Assembly (NCBI RefSeq): GCF_002849695.1
Contig: NZ_CP018937.1
Span: 2,108,001-2,172,000, forward strand
DNA: 64,000 bases
Direction of reading: 5' to 3'
From: Bacteroides fragilis
GTDB taxonomy: Bacteria > Bacteroidota > Bacteroidia > Bacteroidales > Bacteroidaceae
Shown here one piece after another: positions 1 through 9,751 of this stretch. Position numbers and translations under genes: made by a program. Positions within the stretch are counted from its first letter, which is position 1. Each line of letters begins with the position of its first letter. The notes below the pieces were generated by a model. The model was not told the origin of the DNA and searched no databases. It was given only the letters and a program-made list of their open reading frames with translations.

Positions 1-1
1 A

Positions 2-403
2 TTTGTGGTACTGCCTTATTGCCAGGCCGACCCGGTGCTCTGCAAACAACTGGAAGAGGCGGGAGCGGCCACAGTGATGCCGTTGGGAGCACCGATCGGA
101 ACCAACAAAGGTTTGCAGACCAAAGAATTCATCCACATCATTATCGAACAGGCGGGTATCCCGGTAATAGTGGATGCCGGAATCGGTGCGCCGAGCCATG
201 CGGCAGAAGCGATGGAGATGGGAGCATCGGCGTGTCTGGTAAATACTGCCATTGCCGTAGCCGGCAACCCGGTAGAAATGGCAAAGGCTTTCAAGCAGGC
301 AGTCGAAGCAGGACGAATGGGCTATGAAGCAGGACTCGGCATGCAGACTACCGGATTGGTGGCAGAAGCAAGTTCACCGCTGACGGCATTTTTAAACGAA
401 TAA
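2..403 (+). CDS. thiG: Thiazole synthase ThiG, C-terminal part (cut by window start)
   Basis: Forms the thiazole phosphate ring of thiamin from deoxyxylulose phosphate, dehydroglycine and ThiS thiocarboxylate. The frame is open from the first bases, so only about the last 133 residues are present. Visible features are the TIM-barrel end with phosphate-binding segments, notably [11 protein letters not shown] and [19 protein letters not shown], and the typical ThiG tail [14 protein letters not shown]. It is followed 30 bases later by thiC on the same strand, so it sits inside a thi operon whose first genes (and any TPP riboswitch) lie outside the window. The family assignment is firm. The GTG at position 5 is internal and not a start. 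Confidence 0.96.
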   Translation, partial: FVVLPYCQADPVLCKQLEEAGAATVMPLGAPIGTNKGLQTKEFIHIIIEQAGIPVIVDAGIGAPSHAAEAMEMGASACLVNTAIAVAGNPVEMAKAFKQAVEAGRMGYEAGLGMQTTGLVAEASSPLTAFLNE

Positions 404-2128
<1,725 letters not shown>

Positions 2129-2139
2129 GACCAACTGTC

Positions 2140-2685
2140 ATGGAAAGAACAGACGAATACCGGAAAGCATTGGACGTACCCATCTCCGAACTATCCATAG
2201 ACCGGATCATTGAGGAGATCCGCCAGCAGCCGGAGAACTTTGAGGCCCTCTATCATCTGACGACAGACGAGAAGCTATTGGTCTCCTGGCGGGCACTGTG
2301 GGTATGCGATAAACTTTGCAGGCAATACCCCGATTGGTTCGCCCCGCTCCGGGAAGAACTGACCGGAAGGCTGGTGACCTGCAAACACGATGGTTCCAAG
2401 CGCCTGCTTCTCTCCATACTCTACCATGCTCCCGCCGAAGAAATCCCATCGGTTGAATTGCTTAACTTCTGTCTGGATTGCATGCTGTCTCGCCACGAAA
2501 GCATAGGCGTGCAATCCTTAGCCGTCCGAATGGCCTACCACCTGTGCAAGCACGAACCCGAACTGCTCAACGAACTGCGGACCATACTGGAAAGCACAGA
2601 TACGGAACTGTATTCGACCGCTGTAAAAACGACTGTGCGGAACACATTGAAGAAAATAAATCAGAAGAATAAAAAGAAAAAATAA
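2140..2685 (+). CDS. Unrecognised helical (HEAT-like) protein inside the thiamin operon
   Basis: A 181-residue soluble protein with no signal peptide or membrane segment. I do not recognise a catalytic motif. The composition and the pattern of paired amphipathic helices (for example SWRALWVCDKLCRQYPDWF, then LLLSILYHAPAEEIP, then GVQSLAVRMAYHLCKHEPEL) resemble HEAT/ARM-type helical repeats. The C-terminus is very lysine-rich (KKINQKNKKKK). It lies 11 bases after thiC and one base before thiH, so it is almost certainly translated from the thi mRNA. Conserved placement there would suggest a scaffold or accessory role in thiamin synthesis, but that is inference; it could also be an unrelated passenger. 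Confidence 0.8.
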   Translation: MERTDEYRKALDVPISELSIDRIIEEIRQQPENFEALYHLTTDEKLLVSWRALWVCDKLCRQYPDWFAPLREELTGRLVTCKHDGSKRLLLSILYHAPAEEIPSVELLNFCLDCMLSRHESIGVQSLAVRMAYHLCKHEPELLNELRTILESTDTELYSTAVKTTVRNTLKKINQKNKKKK

Positions 2686-2686
2686 A

Positions 2687-3811
2687 ATGTTTTCAGATGA
2701 ATTAGAAAAGATTTCCTGGGAAGAGACGACTAAAATCATCTATTCCAAAACCGACGCCGATGTGCGCCGCGCATTGTCAAAGGAACATTGCGATGTAAAC
2801 GATTTTATGGCATTGATTTCGCCGGCTGCCGCCCCCTATCTGGAGACTATGGCGCGTCTCAGCCGGAAATATACGCTGGAACGCTTCGGAAAGACAATTT
2901 CGATGTTCGTTCCACTCTATATTACAAATTCTTGTACAAACTCGTGTGTATACTGTGGCTTTAACCACAATAATCCGATGAAACGGACCATCCTTACGGA
3001 AGAGGAAATGGTAAACGAGTACAAAGCGATCAAGAAACTGGCTCCGTTCGAAAATCTGCTGTTAGTAACAGGCGAAAATCCTGCCAAAGCAGGAGTAGAT
3101 TACATTGAACGGGCCCTCCTGCTGGCAAAGCCTTATTTCTCTAATCTGCAAATTGAGGTAATGCCACTTAGAGCAGAAGAATATGAACGGCTTACGTATG
3201 CCGGACTGAATGGAGTCATCTGCTTTCAGGAGACTTACAACAAAACCAATTATAATGTGTATCATCCCCGTGGCATGAAATCGAAATTTGAGTGGCGTGT
3301 CAATGGTTTTGACCGTATGGGACAAGCAGGTGTACACAAAATAGGCATGGGGGTACTGATCGGTCTGGAAGAATGGCGCACGGATGTCACAATGATGGCC
3401 TACCATCTGCGCTATCTGCAAAAGCACTACTGGAAAACGAAATATAGCGTCAACTTCCCCCGGATGCGCCCCTCGGAGAACGGAGGTTTCCAACCTAATG
3501 TTGTGATGAACGACCGGGAACTGGCACAGGTGACTTTTGCCATGCGCATCTTCGACCACGATGTGGATATCTCCTACTCTACCCGCGAAAGCGCAGAGTT
3601 CCGTAACCACATGGCTACGCTCGGGGTGACTACCATGAGCGCCGAAAGTAAAACGGAACCGGGAGGCTACTTTACCTATCCGCAGGCACTGGAGCAGTTT
3701 CATGTCAGCGACGAACGGAAAGCCGTGGAAGTGGATGCCGCACTGCGTTCACTGGGGCGGATACCCGTTTACAAAGACTGGGACACGGCACTGACCCTGA
3801 CTCAATGCTAA
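2687..3811 (+). CDS. thiH: 2-iminoacetate synthase ThiH (radical SAM)
   Basis: Cleaves tyrosine to dehydroglycine (2-iminoacetate) and p-cresol, supplying the C2-N7 unit of the thiamin thiazole. The 374-residue protein carries the radical SAM cluster motif CTNSCVYCGF near residue 85 and the ThiH/BATS C-terminal region. It starts one base after the stop of the preceding helical protein and is followed 15 bases later by thiF, so it is in the middle of the operon. A ThiH rather than ThiO indicates the oxygen-independent route, which suits an anaerobe. Confidence 0.97.
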   Translation: MFSDELEKISWEETTKIIYSKTDADVRRALSKEHCDVNDFMALISPAAAPYLETMARLSRKYTLERFGKTISMFVPLYITNSCTNSCVYCGFNHNNPMKRTILTEEEMVNEYKAIKKLAPFENLLLVTGENPAKAGVDYIERALLLAKPYFSNLQIEVMPLRAEEYERLTYAGLNGVICFQETYNKTNYNVYHPRGMKSKFEWRVNGFDRMGQAGVHKIGMGVLIGLEEWRTDVTMMAYHLRYLQKHYWKTKYSVNFPRMRPSENGGFQPNVVMNDRELAQVTFAMRIFDHDVDISYSTRESAEFRNHMATLGVTTMSAESKTEPGGYFTYPQALEQFHVSDERKAVEVDAALRSLGRIPVYKDWDTALTLTQC

Positions 3812-3826
3812 CGATCAAGACGAATC

Positions 3827-4528
3827 ATGGAAAGATACAACAGGCAAATCATGCTTCCGGAAATAGGAGAAGCAGGACAAGCAAAACTCAAAGCTGCCAA
3901 AGTATTGATTGTGGGCGTAGGAGGACTGGGTTCTCCCATCGCCCTCTATCTGGCGGGTGCAGGAGTAGGTACCATCGGACTGGTGGATAACGATGAAGTA
4001 AGCCTCAGCAATCTGCAAAGGCAGGTGCTCTATACGGAAGAAGAGGTAGGAGACCTAAAAGCGATTTGCGCTTCACTGCGGCTCAGTGCCCTGAACCGGG
4101 AAATAGAGGTAAATGCCTGTCCGGGACGGCTCAGCAAAGACAATGCCCGTGAATTGATAAGGCAGTACGACATCGTAGTGGACGGATGCGATAACTTTAT
4201 CACCCGATATCTGATAAGTGACGTCTGTGTAGAGTTGGGAAAACCCTATGTATACGGTGCCATCTGTGGTTTCGAGGGACAGGTTTCTGTCTTTAACTAC
4301 GGGAGCGAGACACAACGGAAAACATACCGTGACCTCTATCCGGATGAAGAAGAGATGTTGCGTATGCCTCCTCCTCCCAAAGGGGTAGTCGGAGTAACAC
4401 CGGCAGTGACGGGCAGTGTGGAAGCAACCGAAGTCCTGAAGATTATCTGCGGATTCGGCGAGGTTCTGGCAGGCAAACTATGGACAATTGACTTACGGAC
4501 ATTGCAATCTAACATATTTTCACTATAA
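3827..4528 (+). CDS. thiF: ThiF/MoeB/HesA-type adenylyltransferase, probably ThiF
   Basis: Expected to adenylate the C-terminal glycine of ThiS before sulfur transfer for thiazole formation. The Rossmann ATP-binding loop GVGGLGSPIALYLAGAGVG is near residue 28, and the E1-type acceptor segment VDGCDNFITRYLISD is present. Length (233 residues) is slightly short for ThiF. The usual pair of zinc-binding CxxC motifs is absent: the region where the first would lie reads RMPPPPKGVVGVTPAV. It may therefore be a zinc-free variant. Its position between thiH and a ThiE-like gene supports ThiF over MoeB. Confidence 0.93.
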   Translation: MERYNRQIMLPEIGEAGQAKLKAAKVLIVGVGGLGSPIALYLAGAGVGTIGLVDNDEVSLSNLQRQVLYTEEEVGDLKAICASLRLSALNREIEVNACPGRLSKDNARELIRQYDIVVDGCDNFITRYLISDVCVELGKPYVYGAICGFEGQVSVFNYGSETQRKTYRDLYPDEEEMLRMPPPPKGVVGVTPAVTGSVEATEVLKIICGFGEVLAGKLWTIDLRTLQSNIFSL

Positions 4529-4589
4529 AGGTTGGTTTCTGAGTAAGTTAATTACTAACTTTGCTAAACTTAACAGTTTAACAACAGAA

Positions 4590-5198
4590 ATGAAACTTAT
4601 CGTAGTAACGACGCCTACTTTCTTTGTAGAAGAAGATAAGATTATCACTGCTCTCTTTGAAGAGGGATTGGATATTCTGCATCTCAGGAAACCGGAAACG
4701 CCGGCTATGTATTCGGAACGCTTGCTCACACTGATTCCGGAAAAATATCATAAACGCATTGTCACCCATGAACACTTCTACCTGAAAGAAGAATTCAACC
4801 TGATGGGAATTCACCTGAATGCCCGCAACCCGAAAGAGCCGCATGACTACTCCGGGCATATCAGTTGTTCCTGCCACTCGGTGGAGGAAGTGAAAAACAA
4901 AAAACACTTTTACGACTATGTGTTTATGAGCCCGATTTACGACAGTATCTCAAAAGAAGGATATAACTCGCCTTACACGGCTGAAGAATTGCGTCAGGCA
5001 GGTAAAGACAAAATCATCGATGGCAAAGTAATGGCTTTGGGAGGCATCACGCCGGAGAATATACTGGAAGTAAAGGATTTCGGATTCGGAGGTGCAGTGG
5101 TTTTAGGAGACTTGTGGGGTAAATTCGATGCCTGTTCCGACAGAGATTATCTGGCAGTGATAGAACACTTCAAGAAACTGAAAAAGATGGCGGACTGA
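4590..5198 (+). CDS. tenI: ThiE/TenI-family thiamin phosphate synthase-like protein
   Basis: A 202-residue TIM-barrel protein of the ThiE/TenI family, beginning MKLIVVTTPTFFVEEDK. Family members either join the pyrimidine and thiazole phosphates (ThiE) or aromatise the thiazole product (TenI). The barrel segments ILHLRKP, GIHLNARNP, SCSCHSVEEV, DYVFMSPIYDSISKEGY and ALGGITPENI are visible. As the last gene of an operon already containing ThiG/C/H/F it more likely plays the TenI role, but true ThiE activity is possible. An upstream in-frame start at 4488 overlaps thiF and encodes no family sequence, so ATG 4590 is chosen. Confidence 0.88.
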   Translation: MKLIVVTTPTFFVEEDKIITALFEEGLDILHLRKPETPAMYSERLLTLIPEKYHKRIVTHEHFYLKEEFNLMGIHLNARNPKEPHDYSGHISCSCHSVEEVKNKKHFYDYVFMSPIYDSISKEGYNSPYTAEELRQAGKDKIIDGKVMALGGITPENILEVKDFGFGGAVVLGDLWGKFDACSDRDYLAVIEHFKKLKKMAD

Positions 5199-5221
5199 GC
5201 CAAAGAATAACGGACTAAATA

Positions 5222-5261
5222 AAATAGGGTGACTTCCTTATGAAGGGAAGCCACCCTATTT
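5222..5261. terminator. Bidirectional terminator hairpin between thi operon and OMP gene
   Basis: Arms AAATAGGGTG / CACCCTATTT plus CTTCC / GGAAG form a long stem with one mismatch and an 8-base loop. A/T-rich flanks are present on both sides. It sits between converging transcription units, so it can end both. Confidence 0.85.
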
Positions 5262-5278
5262 CGTTGAAACCTATTTGA

Positions 5279-5794
5279 TTAAAATTCGTAATGGAATCCG
5301 AATGTTAAGTCTTCGCTACTTGCGCTAAAGCCGAATCCGCTGTTATTCATATAGTCGTCCTTATAACCCAAGAAACCACATTTGGCAACCAAACTGAAAT
5401 GTTGGTTCAGTTTTATGGCAATACCCGGTTTCAGACCGATCTCAAAACCGTTTATTGCATCTCCGCCATCTTTCACCTTAGTGGTAGCAAAGCCAAACCC
5501 ACCATCGATAAACAGACGTACAATCTTGTTCTCGTAATAAGAAAAGCGTGCATAAGGAGCAATAGCAAAAGAATTAATCGTTTTATGACTTATATAATCA
5601 TGGTTAAACTGGAGTTCAACGCCCAGTGCCCATTGTTCACTCAGGTTGTATCCGATTTCCGGAGCGAGCTTGAAAGAAGTAGTATTAGCGTCATCATTAC
5701 GCCACAAACCTACGGTACCTCCCATGTAAATGTCCTGAGCTTTGACAGATAAAGTTGCAATAGCAACAAATAAAAACAATACAATCTTTTTCAT
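5279..5794 (-). CDS. Outer-membrane beta-barrel protein (porin-like, small)
   Basis: A 171-residue protein with a clear Sec signal peptide (MKKIVLFLFVAIATLSVKAQ) followed by alternating hydrophobic/polar strands and a C-terminal strand ending in aromatic residues (DLTFGFHYEF), the usual signature of an 8-stranded outer-membrane barrel recognised by the BAM machinery. No enzyme motif is seen. It belongs to the broad outer membrane beta-barrel domain family common in Bacteroidetes; the function is unknown. It has its own -7 promoter box and a terminator at both flanks, so it is monocistronic. The other small barrel at 5994-6563 is related in architecture. Confidence 0.85.
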   Translation of the reverse strand: MKKIVLFLFVAIATLSVKAQDIYMGGTVGLWRNDDANTTSFKLAPEIGYNLSEQWALGVELQFNHDYISHKTINSFAIAPYARFSYYENKIVRLFIDGGFGFATTKVKDGGDAINGFEIGLKPGIAIKLNQHFSLVAKCGFLGYKDDYMNNSGFGFSASSEDLTFGFHYEF

Positions 5795-5869
5795 CTTCTT
5801 AGTAGTTTTAATTAAATGTACCTATTTTGAAAACAAACAAAAGAATTATTTCACTTTTGTTTCGGGGCG

Positions 5870-5877
5870 CAAAAGTA
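5870..5877 (-). promoter_or_regulatory. Bacteroides -7 box for the 5279-5794 barrel gene
   Basis: Minus strand reads TACTTTTG, matching TAnnTTTG, about 76 bases upstream of the start codon. No clear -33 TTTG was found. Confidence 0.55.
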
Positions 5878-5938
5878 TAGTATATTCATTAATTAAACAA
5901 CTATTTCCGCCACTATTCGCTGAGTGAATATAAAAGAA

Positions 5939-5968
5939 AAGCCGCTTGTAGTTGATTTACAGCGGCTT
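5939..5968 (-). terminator. Rho-independent terminator of the 5994-6563 gene
   Basis: Arms GCCGCTTGTA-type / TTACAGCGGC form a stem-loop. On the minus strand it is followed by a T-rich tract (TTTTCTTTT). Confidence 0.85.
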
Positions 5969-5993
5969 CTCTATTTTAATATTTATCGGTTTC

Positions 5994-6563
5994 TCAGAAC
6001 TTATAACCTACACTGATTGAAACATTCAGATTTTTACCATTTACGTCGTCCATTACATCGACAAATCCGAACTGACCGTCAAGCCCTGCGATGATCTTGC
6101 CAAACTCCGCGGCAACACCGATACCCAAACCTACATCGCCACGTTTCAGCAGACCGTCGTCGCCAAAGGTATCAACTTCCAAACGTCCTTTACCTAAATC
6201 GACTTTAGAATTACCCCCGATACCGCAAGCAAAATAAGGACCGGCACTCAACACAATATTGATATTATCGGCTACTTTGAAACGCGCCGCAGCCATAACC
6301 GGCAGTTCCAGATAAACAGCATTCACACTCAGTTCATCCTTCTTGACACCTTTGGAAGATACGAACAAAGAGGGTTGCAAAGACCAGATTTCATTAAATC
6401 CATACTCCATACCACCGCCTATCTTGAATCCTACTTTGGCATTCATTTCAAAATCACCGGTATAATTACTGATATTCATTCCCACTTTGGCATTCCAGCT
6501 CACTTGAGAAAAGCCCACAACCGAAACAAGGACAAACAATACAAACACAAGATTTCTTTTCAT
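5994..6563 (-). CDS. Outer-membrane beta-barrel protein (PorT-like family)
   Basis: A 189-residue secreted barrel. The signal peptide is MKRNLVFVLFVLVSVVGFSQ and the mature start VSWNAKVGMNISNY is typical of the outer membrane protein beta-barrel (PorT-like) family of Bacteroidetes. The C-terminal strand ends LNVSISVGYKF with terminal Phe, as in BAM substrates. Strand pattern GFKIGGGMEYGF / LELPVMAAARF / NINIVLSAGPYFACGIGG agrees. Its role is unknown. It has its own terminator downstream. Confidence 0.85.
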   Translation of the reverse strand: MKRNLVFVLFVLVSVVGFSQVSWNAKVGMNISNYTGDFEMNAKVGFKIGGGMEYGFNEIWSLQPSLFVSSKGVKKDELSVNAVYLELPVMAAARFKVADNINIVLSAGPYFACGIGGNSKVDLGKGRLEVDTFGDDGLLKRGDVGLGIGVAAEFGKIIAGLDGQFGFVDVMDDVNGKNLNVSISVGYKF

Positions 6564-6712
6564 AATTCTGTAATTTTAGTTTGTTAAAAATATAATAAGT
6601 AAGGTTTCATAAGATAAAGGAAATATTTTTATTTGAATTATACAAATATTCACTCTACATTTTATCCACTCCCCCTGCTTCTGCTTTCTCTTATTCTGTT
6701 TCCATAAAAAAA

Positions 6713-6740
6713 CGAGGCTACCCTTTCACGGGTAGCCTCG
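6713..6740 (-). terminator. Terminator of ppdK
   Basis: Perfect 11-bp stem CGAGGCTACCC / GGGTAGCCTCG with a 6-base loop, followed on the minus strand by a seven-T tract. It lies 25 bases after the ppdK stop. Confidence 0.95.
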
Positions 6741-6764
6741 CCTAACCAGTTATCTGAAATCTAT

Positions 6765-9485
6765 TTAGTCTTCGATAGCTGCTTGCGCCGCTGCCAGACG
6801 TGCAATAGGCACACGGAACGGAGAACAACTAACGTAATTCAAACCTACTTTATGGCAGAACTTCACAGATGAAGGCTCACCGCCATGTTCACCGCAGATA
6901 CCGCATTTCAAATCCGGACGGATAGCACGCCCTTTTTCGGTTGCCATACGTACCAACTGGCCTACACCATTCTGGTCGAGTACCTGGAACGGATCTACCT
7001 TCAAGATCTTCTTCTCCAGATAAACCGGAAGGAAAGAAGCGATATCGTCACGAGAGTAACCGAAAGTCATCTGAGTCAAGTCGTTGGTTCCGAACGAGAA
7101 GAACTCGGCAGACGAAGCGATACGGTCGGCAGTCAGAGCTGCACGAGGAATTTCGATCATGGTTCCGACCTTGAAGTCAATGCGGTCTCCCACCTCTTCG
7201 AAAAGCTTTTCTGCTTCGGCACGGATCACACTTTCCTGCTGCTGGAACTCGTAAAGAATACCTGTCAGCGGCACCATGATTTCGGGATGTGTTTCTATTC
7301 CTTCTTTCTTCAGTTCAAGAGCGGCACCCAAAATGGCACGAGTCTGCATCTGTGTGATTTCGGGATACGTATTTCCCAAACGGCAACCGCGGTGACCCAA
7401 CATCGGGTTGTGTTCGCAAAGTGATTCTACACGCTGCTGGATATATTGCAGGCTTACCCCCATCGTATCGGCCATTTCTTGCTGTCCTTTCAGATCGTGA
7501 GGAACGAATTCATGCAAAGGAGGATCGAGCAGGCGTACGGTCACCGGACAACCGGACATAGCCTTAAAGATACCTTTGAAGTCGGCTTGCTGATACGGAA
7601 GGATCTTAGCCAGTGCTTTGCGGCGCCCTTCAGCATTTTCTGCCAGGATCATTTCACGCATAGCCTTAATTTTTTCACCTTCAAAGAACATGTGTTCCGT
7701 ACGGCAAAGGCCTATACCTACCGCACCGAAGTTACGGGCAACCTCAGCATCATGCGGAGTGTCGGCATTAGTACGTACTTGCAGGCGAGTATATTTATCG
7801 GCCAACTTCATCAAATCGGAAAAATCACCCGATAACTCAGCAGCCTTCGTTTCTACTTTACCTTGGTAAACTTCACCCGTACTACCGTTCAAAGAGATGA
7901 AATCACCCTCTTTCAGCAACACGCCGTCCACTTCTACTGTACGGGCTTTATAGTCGATGTTCAGTGCACCGGCTCCCGAAACACAACATTTACCCATGCC
8001 GCGGGCAACCACGGCTGCATGTGAAGTCATACCTCCGCGTGCGGTCAAAATGCCTTCAGCAACTGCCATACCGGCCAAATCTTCCGGTGATGTTTCAATA
8101 CGAACCATTACAACGCGTTTTCCGGCAGCATGCCATTCGGCAGCGTCGTCAGCAAAGAATACAATCTGACCGGTAGCAGCACCCGGAGAAGCCGGCAAAC
8201 CGCGAGTCAACACTTTAGCCTGTTTCAAAGCAGACTTATCGAATACCGGGTGGAGTAATTCATCCAGCTTATTGGGTTCTACACGCATCAGGGCAGTCTT
8301 TTCATCAATCATTCCCTGACGGAACAGATCCATTGCGATTTTTACCATGGCAGCACCGGTACGTTTACCGTTACGTGTCTGAAGGAACCAAAGTTTGCCT
8401 TCCTGAACGGTGAACTCCATGTCCTGCATATCTTTATAGTGATTTTCGAGCTTAGTCTGCAATTCGTCCAGTTGTTTATATATTTCCGGCATTGCTTCTT
8501 CCATAGAAGGGTATTTCGAAGCACGCTCTTCTTCGCTCACACCGGCCAACTGAGCCCAACGCTGAGAACCGATCTTCGTGATCTGTTGCGGAGTACGGAT
8601 TCCGGCAACAACGTCCTCGCCCTGTGCATTGATCAGGTATTCACCATTGAAAAGGTCCTCACCTGTGGCAGCATCGCGTGAGAAGCAAACACCTGTAGCA
8701 GAACCATCGCCCATATTACCGAATACCATTGCCTGAACACTTACGGCAGTACCCCATTCGTCAGGAATTCCCTCCATCTTACGGTACAGGATGGCGCGTT
8801 CATTCATCCATGAATTAAATACGGCACAAATTGCTCCCCAAAGCTGTTCGTATGCACAAGTCGGGAAATCCTTGCCGGTCTGTGCTTTTACAGCAGCTTT
8901 AAATTTCTTCACGAGTTCTTTCAGGTCTTCTACCTCAAGCTCGTTATCCAATTTCACGCCTTTGGCATGTTTCACCTCTTCGATGATGGCTTCAAACGGA
9001 TCCTGGTCTTCTTTGTTAACAGGCTTCATACCCAATACTACATCACCATACATCTGTACGAAACGGCGGTAAGAATCCCATGCAAAACGGGCATTTCCTG
9101 TTTTACGGGTCAAGCCTTCAACCACTTCATCGTTCAATCCCAAGTTCAGGATCGTATCCATCATGCCCGGCATGGATGCACGCGCACCCGAACGCACAGA
9201 AACCAGCAACGGATTCTCTACGTCACCAAATTTTGAACGCATCAGGTTCTCTATATTTGCAATGGCTTTTTCTACTTCTTCTTTCAGGAGAGATACGACC
9301 TTTTCCTGTCCCATCTCGTAATATTCGGTACAAACGTCAGTTGTAATTGTGAAGCCCGGAGGTACGGGGACACCGATCAGATTCATTTCGGCAAGGTTCG
9401 CACCTTTGCCCCCAAGTAAGTTTCGCATACCGGCTTTTCCTTCTGCCAGTCCATTACCAAAGGTATAAACTCTTTTTTTGTCCAT
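6765..9485 (-). CDS. ppdK: Pyruvate, phosphate dikinase
   Basis: Reversibly converts PEP, AMP and PPi to pyruvate, ATP and Pi; in gut anaerobes it works in glycolysis and uses pyrophosphate. At 906 residues it has full family length. N-terminal ATP-grasp begins VYTFGNGLAEGKAGMRNLLGGKGANLAEM. The swivelling phosphohistidine domain has the signature GGMTSHAAVVARGMGKCC near residue 480. The C-terminal PEP/pyruvate barrel ends with GTNDLTQMTFGYSRDD and the catalytic-cysteine segment KCGICGEHGGEP. It stands alone between a strong terminator and a divergent promoter region. Confidence 0.99.
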   Translation of the reverse strand: MDKKRVYTFGNGLAEGKAGMRNLLGGKGANLAEMNLIGVPVPPGFTITTDVCTEYYEMGQEKVVSLLKEEVEKAIANIENLMRSKFGDVENPLLVSVRSGARASMPGMMDTILNLGLNDEVVEGLTRKTGNARFAWDSYRRFVQMYGDVVLGMKPVNKEDQDPFEAIIEEVKHAKGVKLDNELEVEDLKELVKKFKAAVKAQTGKDFPTCAYEQLWGAICAVFNSWMNERAILYRKMEGIPDEWGTAVSVQAMVFGNMGDGSATGVCFSRDAATGEDLFNGEYLINAQGEDVVAGIRTPQQITKIGSQRWAQLAGVSEEERASKYPSMEEAMPEIYKQLDELQTKLENHYKDMQDMEFTVQEGKLWFLQTRNGKRTGAAMVKIAMDLFRQGMIDEKTALMRVEPNKLDELLHPVFDKSALKQAKVLTRGLPASPGAATGQIVFFADDAAEWHAAGKRVVMVRIETSPEDLAGMAVAEGILTARGGMTSHAAVVARGMGKCCVSGAGALNIDYKARTVEVDGVLLKEGDFISLNGSTGEVYQGKVETKAAELSGDFSDLMKLADKYTRLQVRTNADTPHDAEVARNFGAVGIGLCRTEHMFFEGEKIKAMREMILAENAEGRRKALAKILPYQQADFKGIFKAMSGCPVTVRLLDPPLHEFVPHDLKGQQEMADTMGVSLQYIQQRVESLCEHNPMLGHRGCRLGNTYPEITQMQTRAILGAALELKKEGIETHPEIMVPLTGILYEFQQQESVIRAEAEKLFEEVGDRIDFKVGTMIEIPRAALTADRIASSAEFFSFGTNDLTQMTFGYSRDDIASFLPVYLEKKILKVDPFQVLDQNGVGQLVRMATEKGRAIRPDLKCGICGEHGGEPSSVKFCHKVGLNYVSCSPFRVPIARLAAAQAAIED

Positions 9486-9527
9486 AATACGATTTTAAAG
9501 TTATTAGTTGTGATTCTTTTCTGTTCG

Positions 9528-9535
9528 CAAATCTA
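9528..9535 (-). promoter_or_regulatory. -7 box for ppdK
   Basis: Minus strand TAGATTTG (TAnnTTTG) 42 bases upstream of the ppdK start. No good -33 element. Confidence 0.6.
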
Positions 9536-9650
9536 AGGATATTTCGCAAACCAGAAAACTTTTATATGAAAAACTTTCTATCAAAATGCAATTTCGACAT
9601 TGCAATCTGCATTATTTCACTTCATATAGAGAAATACGAAAAAAAATACC

Positions 9651-9658
9651 TACTTTTG
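9651..9658 (+). promoter_or_regulatory. -7 box for rlmD operon
   Basis: TACTTTTG matches TAnnTTTG, 93 bases upstream of the GTG start at 9752. It is divergent from the ppdK promoter. Confidence 0.55.
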
Positions 9659-9741
9659 CGAAAGATTTTATTAATATGGCGTAGAATGGTGATTTTATAT
9701 ATTCACGCTTTATACATAAAGAAATCATTTTAATATAATTC

Positions 9742-9747
9742 AAGGAG
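9742..9747 (+). promoter_or_regulatory. Strong Shine-Dalgarno site deciding the GTG start of rlmD
   Basis: AAGGAG four bases before GTG 9752. A near-perfect Shine-Dalgarno is unusual in this window and supports the non-ATG start. Confidence 0.7.
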
Positions 9748-9751
9748 TATT

